Positions 7,293 through 17,349 are shown, counted from the stretch's first letter. The stretch is DNA of 35,851 bases from Alphaproteobacteria bacterium (GCA_017621635.1 JAGASU010000003.1:1-35851), one strand, 5' to 3'. A program made the numbers and translations. The notes: generated by a model not told the origin, from the sequence alone.

Positions 7293-8699
7293 CTACTTTT
7301 GATATTTTAAAATAAGCTCTTTTAACTCGCCGGCCAGTTTTTTAACAAGCGATTCGTCTTTTCCTTCGACTCGAAGTTTTATAACCGGTTCCGTACCGGA
7401 TTTGCGGGCAATCAAATTGCTGTCTGCGCCTAATGCGGCTTTTGCTTGTGTTAAAGCTTCTTTAACATCATTATGTTCAACACTCTCGGACATATAGTCT
7501 TTGGTAGAAAATCTGATGTTTTCAATAATGCAGGGGTAGGGGGTGAAAAGCGGAAAAATTTCACTCATGGAACGGCCGTCTTCCAAGTAGGCTAAAGCCA
7601 GAATAATTGCGGTGGCTAAAGCGTCACCGCTTTTGGCGTAGTCAGAAAGAACAATGTGTCCAACCAGCTCACCGCCTAAAGAACTTTCTTTTTCTTTCAT
7701 TAAATCAATAACATATCTTTCGCCAACCTTGCTCTTGTAATAATTAAAGCCTTTTTCTTCCAAATATTTTCCCATTCCGAGATTAGACCATTCAGTGCTG
7801 ATAACAGTATTATTTTTTAATTTTTCGTGTTTTTTTAAATACTGGGCCAAAAAACAAAGCAGCTGGTCGCCGTCAATAACTTTGCCGTCATTGTCAACTA
7901 AAATGATTCTGTCGCCGTCACCATCAACGGCAACTCCAAAGTGGGCATGTGCGCCTTTAACCGTTTCGGATAATTGCTCTGTATGCTGTGAGCCGCAGTT
8001 TTTGTTTATATTATATCCGTCCGGTGTATTGTTAATAGCAATGACGCCGGCTCCTAAATCTTTAAATGTTTGCGGAAAAATATAGTGATAAGCCCCGTTT
8101 GCGCAATCAATCACAATCCGAAGCCCTTCAAATGCTTTATAGTTAGGGGCTATATCGCGCATATTTTGAATGTAATCTTCAACAACATTCTCATCTTTAA
8201 TAATAACCCCGAGGGGAGAAGGGCTTTTATTTTGTTGTTCGTTATTGTTATTGCCATTATTCTTATTATTATCGGTATCGTTATTATTTTTTTGTTCTTT
8301 ATTAGCTAAAAGCCCTTCAATTTCAGCATAAAACTTATCTGAGAATTTATTGCCGTGTTTATCAATAAGTTTTATGCCGTTGTCGTGATACGGGTTATGT
8401 GAAGCAGTAATCATTAACGCCATATCAACATCCAAAGACGGAGTTTTCAGAGTAACAAGAGGCGTGGGAACAACCCCTAACGATACGACGGTAACGCCGT
8501 TCGCCGTAAATCCGGCACTGAGTGCAGCCTCAAGCATATCACCTGAAACGCGGGTATCTTTGCCGATAGCAACTCTTTTTTTATCTTTGCAAACCAAAGA
8601 ACTTAATACTTCTGCCAGATTAAAAGCAAACGAAGTATTCATCGGATAAAGGTTTGCAACACCTCTGACTCCGTCAGTTCCAAATAATTTATTAACCAT
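7293..8699 (-). CDS. glmM: Phosphoglucosamine mutase
   Basis: Converts glucosamine-6-phosphate to glucosamine-1-phosphate, feeding UDP-GlcNAc synthesis for peptidoglycan and lipid A. Visible motifs: the phosphoserine loop MITASHNPYHDNG (Ser 100), the metal-binding loop DGDGDRI, the sugar-binding GGELVGH (the family's GGEXSGH with V for S) and the phosphate-binding RKSGTEPVIKLRVEG near the end. The 468-residue length exceeds the usual 445 or so because of an Asn-rich insertion at about residues 134-160 (8220-8300) in a surface loop after the first domain. GGAG precedes the ATG. It has its own promoter candidate upstream (8735-8763) and a strong terminator downstream. Confidence 0.96.
   Translation of the reverse strand: MVNKLFGTDGVRGVANLYPMNTSFAFNLAEVLSSLVCKDKKRVAIGKDTRVSGDMLEAALSAGFTANGVTVVSLGVVPTPLVTLKTPSLDVDMALMITASHNPYHDNGIKLIDKHGNKFSDKFYAEIEGLLANKEQKNNNDTDNNKNNGNNNNEQQNKSPSPLGVIIKDENVVEDYIQNMRDIAPNYKAFEGLRIVIDCANGAYHYIFPQTFKDLGAGVIAINNTPDGYNINKNCGSQHTEQLSETVKGAHAHFGVAVDGDGDRIILVDNDGKVIDGDQLLCFLAQYLKKHEKLKNNTVISTEWSNLGMGKYLEEKGFNYYKSKVGERYVIDLMKEKESSLGGELVGHIVLSDYAKSGDALATAIILALAYLEDGRSMSEIFPLFTPYPCIIENIRFSTKDYMSESVEHNDVKEALTQAKAALGADSNLIARKSGTEPVIKLRVEGKDESLVKKLAGELKELILKYQK
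8220..8298 (-). repeat. Low-complexity AAT/AAC-rich tract encoding an Asn-rich loop in GlmM
   Basis: About 26 codons, mostly AAT/AAC with some CAA and GAT, encode NNN, NNNN and QQ runs inside glmM. The frame is kept, so the tract is an in-frame expansion and not a disruption. Confidence 0.7.
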
Positions 8700-8734
8700 T
8701 ATTTTTGCTCCAAAATCAATTTTTCAATAAAAAC

Positions 8735-8763
8735 AAGATACTGTTATAAAACTGATAATGCAA
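8735..8763 (-). promoter_or_regulatory. Candidate promoter of glmM
   Basis: On the minus strand TTGCAT (8763-8758) is followed after 17 bases by TATCTT (8740-8735), about 35 bases upstream of the glmM ATG. Each box matches four of six consensus bases. Confidence 0.45.
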
Positions 8764-8780
8764 GCCTGATGTTTTTGTTT

Positions 8781-9401
8781 CTACAGAACGTATCTTAATC
8801 CTGCATAGATTTCTTGGTTATCCATTGTTGTTTTACCATTATCGGCAGACGGACCGTCTCCCATATCATAATAACGATATCCGACATCAAAATTCATACG
8901 ATTCGTTATTTTTAAAGAAATACCTGCGCCTAAAGACCAGGTAAAACCATTCTCTTTAACGTGGCGGGAAAAATCCGTGAGAGGCATATTGATAGCTAAT
9001 TTACTGCGTGTATAGCCAAGCCCTGCATTAACAAAGGGGGTAAACCAAGTATAGGGGAAGAAGTCATAATATACAACGAACATATAAGATTCTGACTTAA
9101 ACTTGCCTTCTGTTATTTCGGCAACACTACCGGAGTTTTTCTTTCTCCAGATGTATTCAAGTTCACCCCTGAAGTGTTCATATCTGTATCCGAGAGCGCC
9201 GCTTGCCATAAATCTTCTTTTATCAATAACGTAATCGGAACCATTGCTGGAAACGCTGCCTCTGTCGTCATCAACTTTATATTTTGCATATCCTGCTCTG
9301 CCTGCGATATAAAAGCCATCGCACTCGGCTTTTGCGGAAGTGGTGTATATGGCTGTAAACATCGCCAAAATTGTTATAAATAAATTGCATTTTTTTGTCA
9401 T
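8781..9401 (-). CDS. Outer-membrane beta-barrel protein (opacity/porin-like)
   Basis: A 206-residue small outer-membrane barrel. The signal peptide (residues 1-23, ending SAKA) is followed by alternating hydrophobic/polar strands typical of eight-stranded barrels: FYIAGRAGYAKY, ASGALGYRYEHFRGELEYI, FTPFVNAGLGYTRSKL, FTWSLGAGISLKI, MNFDVGYRYYDMG and a terminal strand EIYAGLRYVL. The start at 9401 is chosen because GGAG lies 7 bases upstream and the signal peptide begins there; an in-frame ATG further upstream (9455) adds 18 residues that do not fit. The final residue is Leu, where Phe is the usual barrel signal. The 5' leader is long and AT-rich. The specific role (porin, adhesin or structural) cannot be told. 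Confidence 0.85.
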   Translation of the reverse strand: MTKKCNLFITILAMFTAIYTTSAKAECDGFYIAGRAGYAKYKVDDDRGSVSSNGSDYVIDKRRFMASGALGYRYEHFRGELEYIWRKKNSGSVAEITEGKFKSESYMFVVYYDFFPYTWFTPFVNAGLGYTRSKLAINMPLTDFSRHVKENGFTWSLGAGISLKITNRMNFDVGYRYYDMGDGPSADNGKTTMDNQEIYAGLRYVL

Positions 9402-9576
9402 AAAAAACTCCGATAAAATAGTCCTGAAGTCGATTCGTAGACATAAATAATACAAAATTTAAACAAAAACAAGTAAAAAATTAAAAAAAGGTAAAAAAAA
9501 TTTAAAAATAAGTCGAAAAGGTAATATGAAACGCTTAAAAACATTGATTTTTTAATAAAAGATGTTAAAACGAAAA
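9402..9576. other. AT-rich intergenic stretch between the barrel gene and RNase P RNA
   Basis: About 175 bases, very A-rich on the plus strand, holding the divergent promoters of the outer-membrane barrel gene and the RNase P RNA. TATTAT and TTGATT-like boxes occur but no pair stands out from the composition. I see no small gene here. Confidence 0.4.
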
Positions 9577-9966
9577 GCACGGTGGTCGGATAGCTGCGTC
9601 GATTCTGTCGATGAGGAAAGTCCGAGCGTCATGGAAACAAGATACCGGATAACGTCCGGCTGGAGAAATCCAAGGGAAAGTGCCACAGAAAATTACCGCC
9701 GAATCCGATTCGGTAAGGTTGAAAAGGCGAGGTAAGAGCTCACCGCAAAGGTAGTAATACACTTTGGCAAGGTAAACCCTGTCTGACGCAAGACCAAATT
9801 AGGAGAGCGGCTTTAGCCGTATAATGGGGCGTTTCCACTCTACTCCAGAGGTAGGTCGCTCGAGCTGGTTGGTAACAATCAGCCAAGATGAATAGCTATC
9901 GCTTTGAATCTTCACAAGTATTGTGAAGCAAATGATAAGTACAAAACTCGGCTTACAGACCACCTG
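9577..9966 (+). ncRNA. rnpB: RNase P RNA (bacterial type A)
   Basis: Catalytic RNA that trims the 5' leader of tRNA precursors. Universal elements are present in order: the 5' strand of P1 (GGTGGTC, 9581-9587), GAGGAAAGTCCG (9613-9624), a CACAGAAA core element, GGTAAGAGCTCACCG, GGTAAACCC, AGATGAATAGCT (9886-9897), ACAAAACTCGGCTTACAG, and the 3' strand of P1 (GACCACC, 9958-9964) pairing with the start. A short hairpin (CTTCACAAGTATTGTGAAG) sits in the 3' third. Ends are set from the P1 helix and may be off by a few bases. No terminator is visible before lpxC, which starts about 27 bases later. Confidence 0.95.
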
Positions 9967-9992
9967 AATTATTTGTTGGGGGATTAAATTTA

Positions 9993-10841
9993 ATGCAGCA
10001 AACTTTTAAAAATAGCATAGAAATCAAAGGAATAGGGCTACATTCCGGTCTCAATTCCGTCTTAAAGCTTGAACCTGCGCCAGAAAACAGCGGAATACAA
10101 TTTATTCGTAGCGATATTAAAGAAGCTCTGCCGATTCGCGCCTTGTATTCTAACGTGATAGACACAAGAAACTGCACCTGTTTGGGAACTTCTCCGCAAA
10201 ATATCGTTAGCACGATAGAACATCTTATGGCGGTTTTGTATATTTTAGGTGTTGATAATGCTCTTATTTCGGTAAATAATCCAGAAATCCCTATTCTTGA
10301 CGGCAGCGGCAAAACATTTTTGGAAATATTACAAAAAGAAGAATTGGTAAAACAGCAGTCTGCTCGTAAATACTTAAAAGTAAAAAAAGAAATAACGTTT
10401 ACCGATGATAAAGGCAACTCAGTCAGTTTGTTACCTGCCGATTCGCTTGATATAAGTTTTGACATAGAGTTCCCTTCAAAAATTGTCGGACACCAGCATT
10501 TTGAAAATAAAATTACTAAAGATATTTTTGTAAAAGAAATAGCCCCCGCGCGGACATTCTGTGAAAAATATCAGGTTGATTATCTGAAATCGCTCGGGCT
10601 GATTAAAGGCGGCTCTTTGGAAAATGCTGTTGTTTTGGATGGTGAAACAATTTTAAATCCGGAAGGATTCCGTGTTAAAAATGAATGCGTTAATCATAAA
10701 GTTATGGACACTATAGGTGATTTATATACTTCCGGATATTATATATTAGCAAAAGTTGTTGCCAATAAAACCGGCCACTATCATAATAATGAAATCTTAA
10801 AGCGGTTATTTGCCGATAAAGAGAATTATGAAATTTTATAA
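9993..10841 (+). CDS. lpxC: UDP-3-O-acyl-N-acetylglucosamine deacetylase
   Basis: Catalyses the committed step of lipid A synthesis, a zinc-dependent deacetylation in the cytoplasm. The 282-residue protein shows IKGIGLHSG at the N-terminus, the zinc ligand His in TIEHLMAVL, the PILDGSG loop, and the second zinc pair in VNHKVMDTIGDLY (His and Asp). The catalytic His is in KTGHYHNN near the end. It is slightly short (E. coli LpxC has 305 residues) because the C-terminal tail is trimmed. GGGGG is located about 10 bases before the ATG. It heads the lpxC-bamD-recN run. In many alphaproteobacteria lpxC follows ftsZ; here it follows RNase P RNA. Confidence 0.96.
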   Translation: MQQTFKNSIEIKGIGLHSGLNSVLKLEPAPENSGIQFIRSDIKEALPIRALYSNVIDTRNCTCLGTSPQNIVSTIEHLMAVLYILGVDNALISVNNPEIPILDGSGKTFLEILQKEELVKQQSARKYLKVKKEITFTDDKGNSVSLLPADSLDISFDIEFPSKIVGHQHFENKITKDIFVKEIAPARTFCEKYQVDYLKSLGLIKGGSLENAVVLDGETILNPEGFRVKNECVNHKVMDTIGDLYTSGYYILAKVVANKTGHYHNNEILKRLFADKENYEIL

Positions 10842-10855
10842 AAAGGGGTTATGAA

Positions 10856-11605
10856 ATGAAAAAAATTATATATGTTCTGCCGTTTCTTTGTTTAATGTTG
10901 GTATCAGCCTGTGCCGGACATGATGATGAAATTGCCGATGAAGATAAAAGTGCGGAAACTTTATATAATGAAGCCTATGATTATTTAGAAAAGACCTCTT
11001 ACCAAAAAGCCGCCGAAACTTTTGATAAAGTTGAGATGGAACACCCTTATTCAAAATGGTCGGCAAAGTCTAAATTAATGAGTGCTTATGCTTATTACAA
11101 AGATGAAAAATATGATGACGCGATAGCCTCATTGGATCGCTATATCCGCTTGCACCCCGGCAATAAAGATGTAGCCTATGCTTTCTATCTGAAAGGTGTA
11201 TGTTACTATGACCAAATAGCCCCCTCAAAGAAAGAGCAATCAGCCACCAAAGACGCTTACGATTCGTTTATGCAGGTGATAACAATGTTTCCAAACAGCG
11301 AATATGCCGCCGATGCAAAAGCAAAAATGGCTTTAATAGAAGACCATTTGGCTGGGCATGAAATGACCGTCGGGCGTTATTATCTGAAAAATAAAGAATA
11401 CATATCAGCCTTAAACCGCTTTTCAACCGTAAGCGATGTTTACCAGACAACCGCGCAAATTGAAGAAGCTCTTTATCGCGAGGTTGAAATTTACACAATT
11501 TTAGGTCTGACAAAAGAAGCTACGAAAAAAGAAGAAATCTTACGCCGTAATTATCCGGAAAGTCAGTGGGCAAAACTTGCCGCGCAGTTGGTTGCAAGGG
11601 ATTAG
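10856..11605 (+). CDS. bamD: Outer-membrane assembly lipoprotein BamD
   Basis: Essential lipoprotein of the BAM complex that inserts beta-barrels into the outer membrane. The 249-residue product has a lipoprotein signal peptide with lipobox VSAC (Cys 19), then five TPR-like helix pairs (for example the unit beginning AETLYNEAYDYL, the one with YYKDEKYDDAIASLDRYI, and the final one with EEALYREVEIY). A short ATG-AAA-TGA lies just upstream in another position, so the ATG at 10856 with AAGGGG before it is the start. It is 14 bases after lpxC and 9 bases before recN, an order conserved in alphaproteobacteria. Confidence 0.95.
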   Translation: MKKIIYVLPFLCLMLVSACAGHDDEIADEDKSAETLYNEAYDYLEKTSYQKAAETFDKVEMEHPYSKWSAKSKLMSAYAYYKDEKYDDAIASLDRYIRLHPGNKDVAYAFYLKGVCYYDQIAPSKKEQSATKDAYDSFMQVITMFPNSEYAADAKAKMALIEDHLAGHEMTVGRYYLKNKEYISALNRFSTVSDVYQTTAQIEEALYREVEIYTILGLTKEATKKEEILRRNYPESQWAKLAAQLVARD

Positions 11606-11614
11606 TTTAGGCTT

Positions 11615-13297
11615 ATGTTAAAATCTCTATCCATTAGAAACGTTGTTTTAATAGACAGTCTGGATATAGATTTCTCTAATGGTTTGATTGTGCTTAGCGG
11701 TGAAACCGGTGCCGGTAAATCTATCTTACTAGATTCGCTAGGGCTTTTGCTTGGAAAACGCGCCGAAACATCGTTGATTCGCAGTGGAACGGATAAATTA
11801 TCCGTAACCGGCGTTTTTGAAGTCTCAAAAGAAAATAAAATTTATAAACTGGCCAAAGAATATGACCTTGAAATAGAGGATGAGATTATCATAAAACGCA
11901 CCATAACAACAGAAGGTAAAAACAAAATACTGTTTAATGACCAAATCATCACCTTAAAATTACTCAAAGAATTAGCAGAAAATTTGATAGAAATTCACGG
12001 ACAGTACGATAATCAGGGCCTTCTAAATTCTGCAACGCATTGCACGATATTAGATGAATATGGAGCCTATGAAAATGATATTGCCTCCGTTCAAAAGTCA
12101 TTTCAACTCTATAAACAAGCCAAAAAAGAACTGAAAGTTAAAGAAGACGCTCTGGCAAAAGCTCGGGAAAACGAAGAAAACCTTAAACATTGGGTAAACG
12201 AATTAGAAAAAATATCTCCCAAAACAGGGGAAGAAGAAAGCTTAAGAACACGCCGGACCGAGTTAATGAATGCGGAAAAAATAATCGAGAAATTAAATAC
12301 GGCATATTCAAGCTTAAACGCCGGCATTTCCGTAATAGACGAAATTTCTAAAGCAAGAAATGCAATCTTCAGGGCAAATGAAATCGTTAACGGCAAATAT
12401 TCCGGTATAGAACAAAATTTAGAGACTGCGCTTTATAGCTTAAATGACGCTGTCGAACAAATAGAGGCGGAATCAGCAGATATATCTCTTAATCAAAACG
12501 AAATTGATAATATTGAAACAAGATTGTTTGCGTTACAAAATCTTGCCAAAAAACATCAGACGACAATTGAAGAATTGCCGCAAAAGTTGGCCGAACTCTC
12601 TTTAGAATTAAAAAATTTGCAAAACGGAGAGGATGATATAAGCGAGCTTAAAAAGGAAACCTTGCGTCTAAAAAATGAATATATCTCAAAAGCGCAAAAT
12701 TTGAGCCGGTTAAGAGAGCAGGCAGCAAAAAAACTGGATAAAAATATTATGCAGGAGCTGCCGCCGTTAAAAATGGAAAAAGCCGTATTCAGAACTACAA
12801 TAACCCCGAAAACGGAAGAACAATGGGCAGAAAATGGTTGCGACGATATTTGTTTTGAAGTTTCGACCAACCCGAATACGCCGTTTGGAGCCTTAAATAA
12901 AATCGCCTCAGGCGGTGAGTTATCCCGTTTTATGCTGGCTTTGAAAGTAAATTTAGCTAAACCGGATTGTCAGGAAACATTAGTTTTTGATGAAATAGAT
13001 ACTGGTATTGGCGGTGCCACAGCTGAAGCGGTGGGAGAACGCTTGTCGCGTTTGGCAAAAAAAGAGCAAGTGTTTGTCGTAACACACTCCCCCCAAGTTG
13101 CTGCGTTTAGTGATGAGCACTTTAAAGTATTAAAAGAAACAACGGATAATATAACGACAACGCGTTTAAGTAAGCTTGATGATAAAGGCAAAGCCGAAGA
13201 AATAGCCCGAATGTTGGCCGGTGAAAAAATAACCAAAGAAGCTCGGGCGGCAGCGTTGGCTCTTTTAAATAAAACACCGGAACCGACACTGTTTTAA
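11615..13297 (+). CDS. recN: DNA repair protein RecN
   Basis: SMC-like ATPase that acts in double-strand-break repair. The 560-residue product has the N-terminal Walker A (GETGAGKSILLDS, about residues 29-41), a central coiled coil with many Glu/Lys/Leu heptads (about 150-365), the ABC signature ASGGELSRFMLAL and Walker B ETLVFDEIDTGIGG, followed by the switch VFVVTHSPQVAAF. Full length for the family. Last gene of the lpxC-bamD-recN operon; it ends 5 bases before the converging LOG-family gene. ligA, often the next gene in alphaproteobacteria, is instead at the far right end of the window on the other strand. Confidence 0.96.
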   Translation: MLKSLSIRNVVLIDSLDIDFSNGLIVLSGETGAGKSILLDSLGLLLGKRAETSLIRSGTDKLSVTGVFEVSKENKIYKLAKEYDLEIEDEIIIKRTITTEGKNKILFNDQIITLKLLKELAENLIEIHGQYDNQGLLNSATHCTILDEYGAYENDIASVQKSFQLYKQAKKELKVKEDALAKARENEENLKHWVNELEKISPKTGEEESLRTRRTELMNAEKIIEKLNTAYSSLNAGISVIDEISKARNAIFRANEIVNGKYSGIEQNLETALYSLNDAVEQIEAESADISLNQNEIDNIETRLFALQNLAKKHQTTIEELPQKLAELSLELKNLQNGEDDISELKKETLRLKNEYISKAQNLSRLREQAAKKLDKNIMQELPPLKMEKAVFRTTITPKTEEQWAENGCDDICFEVSTNPNTPFGALNKIASGGELSRFMLALKVNLAKPDCQETLVFDEIDTGIGGATAEAVGERLSRLAKKEQVFVVTHSPQVAAFSDEHFKVLKETTDNITTTRLSKLDDKGKAEEIARMLAGEKITKEARAAALALLNKTPEPTLF

Positions 13298-13302
13298 ATA
13301 AA

Positions 13303-14256
13303 TTAAAGCCGGCGTTTTCTTCTTTTCAGACGAGATAATTTGTAGCTGACAACCGATGTGTCACGTCCGGTTTTTGCTAATCTGTCATACATTCTCTCAA
13401 TTTCTTTTTCAAGATAAGCTGTTTCAATATCATTATCCAAAGCGGCTTTTTCTTCGGCTGAACCGAAAGCTTTTACGCCGCAAACCTCGCGGATAATGTC
13501 AACAATCTCTAAATTTGAATCTTGTCTCCGTTTAATAAAATAAGGCAATTCATAAACAAGCTCGCGTGCGTTATCATAAACTTTACTGGTATCCGTACAT
13601 TTGCCATATCGTGATTTTAATAAATTAAAAGCAACTTCAAGCTCGAAATCATTATCAACCACAATAAACGGCACCGGATCAGAAAAGCCTTTATTGGAGA
13701 TAGATTTTAAAAATTCCAAAAGATGATGAAAAAATCCGCCTATATTATAGAGTATAAAAGGCTTTTTTTGTAATAAGCCGTCTTGCATGGCTACACAGTC
13801 ATAAGCCAGTTCATCAAGGGTTCCTACTCCCCCCGGCGCAAAGACGACAAAATCGGCGTCAAGCAGACGTTTTTTCCGTTCTTCAAGCGTTTTGGCAAAA
13901 ATAACGTTAATATGTTTGAGCATATTATCTTCGGAATCGTAAAGCTTAAAATATTCCTCTGTGGTTATTCCCTGAATCAAATAATCAGGGATGGAGCAAT
14001 GTTGTTTTTCGTGCCAAGCGTCAATCACGCCACGCGCAACAGCTCCCATAATACCGCTGTTAGACAATCCGAAGTCAAGCTTAAACCCCATTTCAACAAT
14101 TTTTTTACCCAGAGTATAAGCCTCTCTGACATACAGCGGATTATGCCCGCCGCGTGATCCTCCGGCGACAAAAACCCGAATGCCGTCTTTTTTATTTTCT
14201 TTAATAAAAGCGGAAAGCAGGTCTTCTTTGCTGTTACAAGTTTTACTGGTGCTCAT
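13303..14256 (-). CDS. LOG-family protein (TIGR00730-like Rossmann fold)
   Basis: A 317-residue member of the LOG/lysine-decarboxylase-like family. The signature PGGVGTLDEL (family PGGxGTxxE) and NSGIMGAVARG are present, with a Rossmann-like start VFVAGGSRGGHN. Family members hydrolyse nucleoside 5'-monophosphates at the N-glycosidic bond (cytokinin-activating LOG, PpnN). The C-terminal 100 residues, with a basic tail ending RLKRRKRRL, are extra to short LOG enzymes and of unknown role. The ATG at 14256 is preferred because it follows the tgt stop by one base; the longer frame to 14319 would overlap tgt. Probably cotranscribed with tgt. Confidence 0.85.
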   Translation of the reverse strand: MSTSKTCNSKEDLLSAFIKENKKDGIRVFVAGGSRGGHNPLYVREAYTLGKKIVEMGFKLDFGLSNSGIMGAVARGVIDAWHEKQHCSIPDYLIQGITTEEYFKLYDSEDNMLKHINVIFAKTLEERKKRLLDADFVVFAPGGVGTLDELAYDCVAMQDGLLQKKPFILYNIGGFFHHLLEFLKSISNKGFSDPVPFIVVDNDFELEVAFNLLKSRYGKCTDTSKVYDNARELVYELPYFIKRRQDSNLEIVDIIREVCGVKAFGSAEEKAALDNDIETAYLEKEIERMYDRLAKTGRDTSVVSYKLSRLKRRKRRL

Positions 14257-14257
14257 C

Positions 14258-15391
<1,134 letters not shown>

Positions 15392-16546
15392 TTATTCTTC
15401 CTTATAAATTTTACTCCATAACGGGATCTCATCGCCGATTCCCTGTTGCAATTTCTTTTGCTCGATAAAAGCCATTTCCCCGTTGTCAAACATGACCCTG
15501 TACCAATTTTGATCAACTGTATATCCCGTAACTCTGACAGTTGTTCCGGCTTCAACGGTTTTATATATATCAAAACCGGTATCGGCGCCATGTCTGGCTT
15601 CAGTCTTTTCTATAACATGATATAACTTTTGTTTATCTGATACGTCAACCGGAATATCAAATATTTTTGCAACGGCGACATCACTAAAGGCTTTTTCTCC
15701 ATTATTAAAAACAACAACCTCTTTTACATTGGCCTTAGAGATGTTCGCCCGTTCAACTTTCTTTAAATAAAAAACACCGCCGATAAGTAAAACAACAAGT
15801 AAAACGATAAAAGGATAAAATAATTGCAAGTAAACAAGTTTCTTAAAATCCCATTTTTTAACGCTTAAAGCGTTACAATCTTGTAATGAATTAATAAACT
15901 GTTTTAAATAAACCGCAACTTCTTTAGAAGCGTATTGCTCGGCTAAAAGCGCCAACGTCATAGCTTCTTGCTTTTTCCCTTCGGCTTCATAAACAAGCGC
16001 GTTATGAATAAGTAAATTTAAATTTGCTTTTTTATCATTGATTTGCAAAATATTTTTAATAAGAGCGTTACAATTTGCAAATAATGCCGTTACCCCTAAA
16101 AAACCATATATCCAATTATGACGGGTGATATTGCCGATAACGCCGGCCGCTTCATACTGACTGCAATAATAAACTTTATAAATAGATTTATGTAAAAGCC
16201 CTTTTCCGGTAACTTCTGTTAAAGGAAAAGCCCGTAAATTCAAATCTTCCAGTCCGTGCATATTGCGCAACAGGCATAACGCATTCATATCCGGAAAATT
16301 GTTTTTGTCATAAATGAAGGAGAGCAACATATATTTTAATCGGCTTTTGCTGTCTTTCAAAATATCAAAAGCGGCAGAAATTTTTTGAAATTTATCAATG
16401 GCTGTCGGGTCAGGATTATGATCCGGATGCCAGCGTTTAGCAAGTTCTCGGTACTTTTGGCGGATTTCTTCTTCCGAAGAATGAGCCGTTGCTTCTAAAA
16501 TTTGATAATAACCTAATTTATCATAATCCATAGCAGTTTTATTCAT
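15392..16546 (-). CDS. Membrane-anchored J-domain protein with C-terminal SH3-like domain
   Basis: The 384-residue product starts with a DnaJ J-domain (about residues 7-75) carrying the HPD motif (40-42, in KRWHPDHNPD). The middle region is helical. One membrane segment lies at about 236-260 (FYPFIVLLVVLLIGG), followed by a C-terminal bacterial SH3-like domain (about 325-372; GTTVRVTGY ... WYRVMFDNGEMAFI). The topology puts the J-domain in the cytoplasm, where it would recruit DnaK, and the SH3 part in the periplasm. I know no named protein with this layout. The start at 16546 has GGGAG upstream and overlaps the end of the ParA-like gene by 8 bases, so the two are coupled; tgt follows. Confidence 0.8.
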   Translation of the reverse strand: MNKTAMDYDKLGYYQILEATAHSSEEEIRQKYRELAKRWHPDHNPDPTAIDKFQKISAAFDILKDSKSRLKYMLLSFIYDKNNFPDMNALCLLRNMHGLEDLNLRAFPLTEVTGKGLLHKSIYKVYYCSQYEAAGVIGNITRHNWIYGFLGVTALFANCNALIKNILQINDKKANLNLLIHNALVYEAEGKKQEAMTLALLAEQYASKEVAVYLKQFINSLQDCNALSVKKWDFKKLVYLQLFYPFIVLLVVLLIGGVFYLKKVERANISKANVKEVVVFNNGEKAFSDVAVAKIFDIPVDVSDKQKLYHVIEKTEARHGADTGFDIYKTVEAGTTVRVTGYTVDQNWYRVMFDNGEMAFIEQKKLQQGIGDEIPLWSKIYKEE

Positions 16547-17345
16547 AGTCAGTCTCCCGATCCAGTTTTTTAGCAATACCACATATATCAATTGCCGCTT
16601 CCGACGTCGGATATCTGGTTAACAACAGCTCTTTGTTCCGTATTGTATCGCGTATCCTCGTATCAATTCTGACGATTCCCAATAGTTTCGGAATGTCTAT
16701 TCCGCTCCTGTCGGCCGCTTTGCAAAGTTCTTTATATATTTTATAGCCGTCTTCAAAAGAATTTACTTTGTTAATTATTAAATTATAATTAGCGGTTTTC
16801 TCTGTTTTTTCAATAAATTTAATAATCTCAAGAGTGCGAACCAAATCTGTGCTTTTTTCCGAACACATAATAATGATATTATCTGAAATCCGGCAAAGGC
16901 TGAGGTTTTTTTCATTAACTTCAGTTCCTAAATCAATAATCGTGTGATCGTAATTTTGTGCGATAATGTTTAAATCTTCTGCAAAAATTTGGATTCGGCC
17001 TTGCGGTTGATCTAAAAGATAATTATTACCGGCTGTTGCTGTCAAAATGTTAAAATCTTTATTTTTATAGGCGGTGATTAGCTGATTTAAAGTCTTTTTT
17101 CCTTGTGTATAAGCTTCTAAGTAAAGAGGAGCGCTTAGTTTAAGATATGATCCGATATTAGAAAAATTACCATTGGCGTCCACCAGTAAAACCTTGTTTT
17201 TTTCTAAATTCAGCGCATGGGCAATACTTAACGCACACCAAGAGGTTCCCGTCTGTTCCGCTCCGGAAATAAAAGCGGAAATGTGTCTCGGGGCGCCGGT
17301 TTCAAGAAATAATCGTTTATAAACTAAAGTTAAATCGTTGTCCAA
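16539..17345 (-). CDS. ParA/MinD/TadZ-like P-loop protein with degenerate Walker A
   Basis: A SIMIBI-class fold: beta-strand ISAFISGAEQTGTSW in place of KGGxGKT, then ALSIAHALNLEKNKVLLVDANG (switch/Walker A' strand), YDHTIIDLGTEV (Walker B strand) and IIIMCSEKSTDLVRTLEII. The P-loop lacks both the signature and the phosphate-binding lysines, so ATP turnover is doubtful. TadZ/CpaE and some FlhG-like proteins have similar variants. I choose the TTG at 17345 (268 residues) because GGAGG (17354-17350) lies 4 bases upstream; the ATG at 17393 has no ribosome-binding site. It may position a cell-pole or envelope structure; no tad or flagellar gene is nearby. First gene of the run leading to the J-domain protein. 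Confidence 0.65.
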   Translation of the reverse strand: MDNDLTLVYKRLFLETGAPRHISAFISGAEQTGTSWCALSIAHALNLEKNKVLLVDANGNFSNIGSYLKLSAPLYLEAYTQGKKTLNQLITAYKNKDFNILTATAGNNYLLDQPQGRIQIFAEDLNIIAQNYDHTIIDLGTEVNEKNLSLCRISDNIIIMCSEKSTDLVRTLEIIKFIEKTEKTANYNLIINKVNSFEDGYKIYKELCKAADRSGIDIPKLLGIVRIDTRIRDTIRNKELLLTRYPTSEAAIDICGIAKKLDRETDYE

Positions 17346-17349
17346 ATTG

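Noticed and set aside
9565-9762. Open frame of 65 codons on the minus strand
   Set aside because: It lies antisense to the conserved core of RNase P RNA and has no ribosome-binding site.
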